64,000 bases of DNA from Falciphora oryzae (lineage: Eukaryota > Ascomycota > Sordariomycetes > Magnaporthales > Magnaporthaceae). The notes beneath the pieces were generated by a model. The model searched no databases. It saw nothing but the letters and a program-made list of their open reading frames with translations, and had not been told where the DNA came from. The stretch is taken from assembly GCA_000733355.1 (NCBI GenBank), contig JNVV01000019.1:523897-587896 (forward strand), written 5' to 3'. Below, piece by piece: positions 58,582 through 64,000 of this stretch (its first letter is position 1; each line of letters begins with the position of its first letter). The position numbers and the translations under genes were made by a program.

Positions 58582-61290
58582 TCTCAGACCAAGACCTGCT
58601 TCGATCCCCCCTCGTCACGTATCACCGGGCCATGTGGTGGTCCTATCTCTTAGGACGAAGCTGGAACCAGAGCGGGCCACAGAGCTGGCGAAAAGAAGAG
58701 ATAGAAGGGGTGGAAAGAAGTAAAAGGGAAGAAAGGAGAGACCGCCGTGCAAGGCCAACCAGGACGGACAGCAGATGCAGCGGTCCCTGACACAGCCAAC
58801 CAAGACACGGAGTGCTGCGACAAGCTGCACGACTGCCAGCTACAAATGGTTGGTGCTGGACGGGTACAGGCGCCTCCTAGCAAAACATTTTCGGTGCAAC
58901 AAAACAAACCACCCCCCGGCCGGTGATCAGGAACAGCCCCAGCAAAAAGTCGAGGAGCGCAAGAGGAACTTGGAAGGCCGCGGCGGCGCGACAAGCGCGA
59001 CGGGGTCCGCTTTTAATAAACCAGGGCGATAAGCACAGAAGATGAAGATCTATGCAAATTAGCACGCCCGCCCCGTTGCGATGGGCCTTTTTGGCCTCGC
59101 AACATCAATCCGCCTGCAGGTGGGGTGGCACGCACGGTCCGGTCAGTGGCCGCTGCTGAATCCGACAGCCAGCCCAGCTTCACGCAAACCTGGATGTTGG
59201 CTGGGCAGGCGCAGGTTTGCGGTTGTGTGGTTGTGCTTTCTCCTCCACGAAGCCCACACACACCACATGGCTCCTGACAGAGGCCATCTCGTGCAGCCAA
59301 CATTTCCTGCACGATATCCTCCCTTTCGGCTCGATTCTTGCCACTTGCAGGCCTCGGCTGAGGGGAAGGGGGAAGGCATCCCTGCCTGCATCCTGCACCC
59401 AGCGGCCTGTCTGACTCGGTTCCCCAAGATCGAATGCACCCTGCCGCCTCCGTATTCATGTTTTGCGATAGAGGCGTGACTGACTGTCAAGGAACCATGG
59501 ATCTCTGCTCCATATCATTGATGTTGCCCGCCGCCGGCCGACTAACAGCGGGGCCTGGAAATGCATCCATGGACCAGACGGGATCTCGTCACCAACCCTA
59601 CTGACGCCGTCATGTCCTCAAAGTGGGCGACGCATGACCTCTCGCGCGTGCGTCTCAAACATCTTTGGTGTGGGATGCCAAATGCACGCTACTGCTGACT
59701 GCTACCACACCACAAACCTCGCCCGGGAGCAATGAGGGCACAGCCTGCCGCGATTGGACCCGCCACCTTTGGCGAGCAATGGCGGTGAATGTGCTGGGCG
59801 TGGGGAGGGGCCCTGGCAGTCCGGCTGCGATTGCATCACTTTATCCCTTTGAGCGTTCGGGCAGCTGGGGAATTGCTTCTGGCATGTGGCAGAAAGCCGC
59901 GCTAAGGCGAGGAAGAGGCTGACAGGATCGAGTCGTGACGGACCAACAATGTTAGCTCAGCTTGCTAAGATATTGATTGATGCCCCTGGTATTCGAAGAT
60001 GGCCTGCGCCCGGAAGTTCAACTCCGGTGCACGGCCAGGCTCTCCATGGCCGCTTTGAAACAGATCGATTTGGGTGGTCAGTTGACGAGGGCGTCCCCAA
60101 GCTGGGATTAAAAGCGAGGAGTGGGCCCCGGGCTATTTCTTACGCAACGTTTGGGGCAAGAGGATATAATCCCCTCACGATTCACCGGGAATCGTGTCGG
60201 CCGTGCAAAGTAATATGTCTCTTTTATTATCACGCAAGATCGGTGGAATCCATTTACGACAATGACGGCGGTAATGATCGGACGATTACCCAGTAGAGAG
60301 GAGGAAACCGCCAAAACGGCTGTGCCGAGCTCGCATGGAACAGACCACCACCACACAATCGGAGGCAGTTGGCAAGGGTCAGCACTAGGCTGGCTCTGTG
60401 CTCAACTTGTTCAGGAAGCTCCGCTCCGCTGGGCGGTTGAACCGTGCCCATATCGTGATCACATCGCGGATTCGGCGGGTTCGTTGATCTGCAAATTTCG
60501 TCTCCCTTATAAACCAGATCTTGGTTACCCAGGATTCCTTCCGATGCCGGTAGGGCTCGCGCAATAGAAACTCACGTGGACCAAGCGAGAAGAGGACCCT
60601 GCACGAGATCTGGGAGGGTTCGTGTTCTAAAGACCGTCTGGACCAGCCATCACCACAAAAACTTGGCTCTTTGGCCGAGCTGCGAGGCGGGCGGTGGGAC
60701 TACGTGCTGCATCTCTGGTTGGACGGACGAAGACTGGGAATTGTTCCCTGCATGAGCAGCTGAAAGTCCCTCCACCAGCCGCATTCCATTGGATGACGGC
60801 GACTTACTGAAGCTCTGGAGGGGATAAAAAAAAATCTCTACCGAGCCAAGGGGGTCCCAGGCGTCTGAGACGGAATTGACCAAACAGAATGCAGCCTGCA
60901 AGCTCGAATCGCCGATGATGGAGCACTGCGAGAAAGAAAAAAAAAAGTTTTTGGCGGGGTCGGATCTCGGGTGGCAGAAACCGAAATCCCATACAAGACC
61001 AGAAACCGCAATTGTCGCCGCAGCATCTTTGGTCCTTCTTTCTCTCCTCTCCCTCCTTCAACGGATCGGAGAGCTTCAGGCGAAGACGGTCGTTCGAATG
61101 CCGGGAGTTTGAGGTTGTCACACCGAGAGAGTGAGAGACCAGAGCGAGCTCGGCATCCTCCACTTGTGCCATCTCCAAGGCTCAGAGCTCGAGCCTCCCC
61201 CGCCCTCGACACCCATCCCCCGCCAGCCTCTACACCTTCATCGTAAAACTTTTTTTTCTACTCGCGAGGGGCAACTTCACCGTAGCCGCT
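58582..61290. other. 2.7 kb region upstream of URA2 and YVC1
   Basis: A divergent intergenic region between the YVC1 and URA2 start codons. No gene was recognised. The last 250 bp before URA2 are CT-rich and include a possible upstream short frame (MPGV) at 61098-61112. tRNA-like words near 59950-60050 do not fold into a cloverleaf. Confidence 0.4.
61098..61112 (+). promoter_or_regulatory. Possible upstream ORF in the URA2 leader
   Basis: An ATG followed by three codons and TGA (MPGV) lies 178 bp before the URA2 start, with no other ATG in between. If transcription starts further upstream it could lower translation. The transcription start is unknown. Confidence 0.25.
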
Positions 61291-64000
61291 ATGGCTGCTC
61301 GCGTGTTCCCCCCGGCATCGGCTGGCGTCACCGACGCCGAAGGCGAGGAGAGGCTCGTCTGCCTCGAGCTCCAGGATGGCTCCGCCTACCAGGGCTACAG
61401 CTTCGGCGCCCCCAAGAGCATGGCTGGAGAGCTCGTCTTCCAGACCGGCATGGTGGGATACCCAGAGTCCATCACAGACCCCTCCTACAGGGGCCAGATT
61501 CTCGTCATCACCTTCCCCCTTGTCGGCAACTACGGCGTCCCCTCGCGCAAGACCATGGACGAGCTACTCGGAGACCTCCCTGCCCACTTCGAGTCCACTC
61601 AAATCCACATCGCCGGTCTGGTTACCGCATCCTACTCTGGAGAAGATTTTTCGCATTTCCTGGCCGAGTCCTCACTAGGCACATGGCTCAAGGAGCAGGG
61701 CGTGCCCGGCATGTTCGGCGTCGACACCCGCGCCTTGACAAAGCATATCCGCCAGCACGGAAGCATGCTGGGACGCATGCTGATACAGAAACAAGACCCC
61801 CTTGCCTATGGCCAAGCTGCCAACGGCGACGGCACTCTGCCGCTGACCAGGAGCCTGGCGATCCCCGACTGGGCGCAGCACTTTGAGGATATCAACTGGG
61901 TGAACCCCAACAAGAAGAATCTCGTTGCGGAGGGCAAGTCCTATTTTGCTTGTTTTGTACAATTCCGGGAAACGGACAAGGAAGCATTAGCTAACAACTG
62001 CGCCGCAGTATCCATAACGGCCCCGAAACTCTACAAGCCCCCGATAGACGTTGCCCTGGAGCACCCTTCCGGCCGCCCCATACGGATTCTCTGCCTCGAT
62101 GTTGGTATGAAATACAACCAGCTCCGCTGCTTCCTCAAGCGCGGCGTCGAGGTGCTGGTCTGCCCCTGGAACTACGACGTCTCCAAGGGAGCCGGCACCG
62201 AGTACGATGGTCTCTTCCTCTCCAATGGCCCCGGCGATCCTTCGGTGCTCCAGGACACCGTCAAGAGGATTTCCGAGGCTGTTGCAGCCAACAAGACCCC
62301 CATCTTCGGTATTTGCCTGGGGCATCAGCTACTTGCGAGGGCCTCAGGTGCCAGCACCATCAAGATGAAGTTTGGAAACCGCGGCCACAACATTCCCTGC
62401 ACAAGCATGGTCACGGGCAAGTGTCACATCACCTCGCAGAACCACGGATACGCCGTCGACACGTCAACTCTGGCTGATGGCTGGAAGGAGCTCTTTGTGA
62501 ATGCCAACGACGGCAGCAACGAGGGTATCATGCACATGGGCAAACCCCACTTCAGTGTCCAGTTCCACCCCGAGAGCACGCCCGGCCCCCGAGACACGGA
62601 GTTCCTCTTCGATGTCTTCATCAACACGGTAGTGAAGTGTGCCGCCGACAGCAGCTTTCTGCAAACTCCCGTTCACTTCCCTGGCGGGACCGTGGAGGAT
62701 AACAACAAGCTGCACCCTCGCGTGCACGTCAAGAAGGTGCTCGTTCTTGGCAGTGGCGGCCTGAGCATTGGCCAGGCGGGCGAGTTCGACTACTCGGGCA
62801 GCCAGGCCATCAAGGCCCTAAAGGAAGAGGGCATCTACACCGTCCTCATCAACCCCAACATTGCCACTATCCAGACGTCCAAGGGCCTTGCGGACAAGGT
62901 CTACTTCCTGCCCGTGAATGCGGATTTCGTTCGCAAGGTCATCAAGTATGAGAGGCCCAATGCCATCTACGTCACCTTTGGAGGCCAGACCGCCCTGCAA
63001 GTTGGAATCCAGCTCAAAGACGAATTCGAGGAGCTCGGCGTCAAGGTTCTTGGCACGCCCATTGAAACCATCATTACGACCGAGGACCGCGAGCTCTTTG
63101 CCCGCAGCATGGAGTCGATTGGCGAGAAGTGCGCCAAGTCGGCTTCCGCCAGCAGCGTCGACGAGTGCATGCGTGTCGTCAAGGACATTGGCTTCCCGGT
63201 CATCGTCCGGGCGGCGTACGCCCTGGGCGGTCTCGGCAGTGGATTCGCCAACAACGAGGCAGAGCTGCTCGACCTCTGCAACAAGGCTCTGGCGGCAAGC
63301 CCCCAGGTCCTGATCGAAAGGAGCATGAAGGGCTGGAAGGAGATCGAGTACGAGGTTGTGCGCGATGCCCAGGACAACTGCATCACGGTCTGCAACATGG
63401 AGAATTTCGACCCCCTGGGTATCCACACCGGCGATTCCATCGTTGTTGCTCCCTCGCAGACGCTCTCGGATGAGGACTACAACATGCTGCGGACGACTGC
63501 GGTCAATGTCATCCGCCACTTGGGTGTTGTTGGCGAGTGCAACATCCAGTACGCCCTGAACCCCTTTTCGAGGGAGTACTGCATTATTGAGGTCAATGCG
63601 AGGCTGTCGAGGTCCTCGGCCCTCGCCTCCAAGGCGACCGGCTACCCGCTGGCGTTCATTGCGGCCAAGCTCGGCCTGGGCATTCCGCTCAAGGAGATCT
63701 CCAACTCGGTCACCAAGGTCACTTGTGCCTGCTTTGAGCCGTCGCTTGATTACGTGGTGGTCAAGATGCCTCGTTGGGATCTCAAGAAGTTCACCAGGGT
63801 GTCTACACTCCTTGGGTCGTCCATGAAGAGTATTGGTGAAGTCATGAGTATTGGCCGTACGTTTGAGGAAGCCATCCAGAAGGCCATCCGCGCCATCGAC
63901 TTCCACAACCTTGGCTTCAACGAGACCAAGGCTCTGATGTCTATCGATGACGAGCTGCAGACGCCCTCGGACCAGCGGCTCTTTGCCATTGCCAATGCTA
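61291..64000 (+). CDS. URA2: URA2/pyr-3: glutamine-dependent carbamoyl-phosphate synthase part (aspartate transcarbamylase end lies beyond window)
   Basis: Two exons (61291-61933, 62009 onward) give the first 878 residues. Residues 1 to about 440 are the glutamine amidotransferase half: small-subunit domain ([16 protein letters not shown]), FLSNGPGDP, and the nucleophile Cys317 in [10 protein letters not shown], with FHPEST further on. A short linker leads to the synthetase: [20 protein letters not shown] near 456, then an ATP-grasp region with [18 protein letters not shown] and [20 protein letters not shown]. Fusion of both halves in one chain identifies the pyrimidine pathway enzyme, since arginine-specific Cpa1 and Cpa2 are separate proteins. 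It catalyses the first steps of UMP synthesis and is typically UTP-inhibited. The intron has a GC donor (GAGG|GCAAGT) with branch GCTAAC and acceptor GCCGCAG; the frame requires it. The gene is cut off by the window end. Confidence 0.95.
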   Translation, partial: MAARVFPPASAGVTDAEGEERLVCLELQDGSAYQGYSFGAPKSMAGELVFQTGMVGYPESITDPSYRGQILVITFPLVGNYGVPSRKTMDELLGDLPAHFESTQIHIAGLVTASYSGEDFSHFLAESSLGTWLKEQGVPGMFGVDTRALTKHIRQHGSMLGRMLIQKQDPLAYGQAANGDGTLPLTRSLAIPDWAQHFEDINWVNPNKKNLVAEGKSYFACFVQFRETDKEALANNCAAVSITAPKLYKPPIDVALEHPSGRPIRILCLDVGMKYNQLRCFLKRGVEVLVCPWNYDVSKGAGTEYDGLFLSNGPGDPSVLQDTVKRISEAVAANKTPIFGICLGHQLLARASGASTIKMKFGNRGHNIPCTSMVTGKCHITSQNHGYAVDTSTLADGWKELFVNANDGSNEGIMHMGKPHFSVQFHPESTPGPRDTEFLFDVFINTVVKCAADSSFLQTPVHFPGGTVEDNNKLHPRVHVKKVLVLGSGGLSIGQAGEFDYSGSQAIKALKEEGIYTVLINPNIATIQTSKGLADKVYFLPVNADFVRKVIKYERPNAIYVTFGGQTALQVGIQLKDEFEELGVKVLGTPIETIITTEDRELFARSMESIGEKCAKSASASSVDECMRVVKDIGFPVIVRAAYALGGLGSGFANNEAELLDLCNKALAASPQVLIERSMKGWKEIEYEVVRDAQDNCITVCNMENFDPLGIHTGDSIVVAPSQTLSDEDYNMLRTTAVNVIRHLGVVGECNIQYALNPFSREYCIIEVNARLSRSSALASKATGYPLAFIAAKLGLGIPLKEISNSVTKVTCACFEPSLDYVVVKMPRWDLKKFTRVSTLLGSSMKSIGEVMSIGRTFEEAIQKAIRAIDFHNLGFNETKALMSIDDELQTPSDQRLFAIANA

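Noticed and set aside
59940..60060. tRNA-like segment with a TTAGCTCAG word and a CCGGAAGTTCAACTCCGG hairpin
   Set aside because: The T-loop would have eight bases and the acceptor stem does not pair, so no cloverleaf forms.

Overview
The window reads as nuclear DNA of a filamentous ascomycete, most likely a Sordariomycete. The genes are GC-rich and mostly single-copy housekeeping genes. They carry short GT-AG introns with CTAAC/CTGAC-like branch points, often close to the start codon. The gene families are fungal: a DASH subunit, Dicer-like 1, Yvc1 and a fused URA2/pyr-3 locus. No bacterial operons, CRISPR arrays, rRNA genes or intact transposons were seen, and no convincing tRNA. I cannot fix the genus from sequence alone.

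Layout, left to right. 1-4 kb: 5' end of ARP5 (-), DAD4 (-), IES6 (+), GOT1 (+). Arp5 and Ies6 form one physical module of the INO80 chromatin remodeller. 4.7-5.5 kb: profilin (-). 10.0-12.0 kb: unknown disordered protein (+), after a 4.5 kb gene-free stretch. 13.4-14.6 kb: YKT6 R-SNARE (-). 15.2-21.3 kb: SLH1/ASCC3-type helicase (+). 21.5-22.3 kb: G-patch protein (-). 23.0-24.6 kb: short-chain dehydrogenase with a charged repeat tail (+). 26.4-27.2 kb: NYV1/VAMP7-like R-SNARE (-). 27.9-30.2 kb: SUV3 mitochondrial RNA helicase (+). 30.8-31.7 kb: ubiquitin C-terminal hydrolase (+). 32.1-33.0 kb: unknown acidic protein whose reading frame continues past an in-frame TAG (-). 37.0-40.0 kb: large disordered protein with a polyasparagine tract (+), after a 4 kb gene-free stretch. 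40.7-45.8 kb: Dicer-like 1 (-). 46.8-48.0 kb: TAP42 (+). 48.9-51.3 kb: unknown 804-residue protein (-). 53.3-53.6 kb: tiny single-pass protein (+). 54.5-58.6 kb: YVC1 TRP channel (-). 61.3-64 kb: 5' part of URA2/pyr-3 (+), running off the window.

The genes do not form a biosynthetic cluster. Three themes recur: chromatin and chromosome segregation (ARP5, IES6, DAD4), RNA processing and surveillance (SLH1, SUV3, DCL1, perhaps the G-patch protein), and membrane traffic (GOT1, YKT6, NYV1-like, YVC1). From profilin onwards strands alternate almost perfectly, so most genes share divergent promoters and convergent 3' ends.

The most unusual signals are the in-frame TAG with a long, apparently coding, spliced continuation (32.1-33.0 kb); an ATG-only first exon in DAD4; two GC-AG introns sharing a 10-base donor sequence; the repeat-tailed dehydrogenase; and the ARP5/IES6 linkage. 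Exon boundaries were worked out by hand from splice signals and reading frame.
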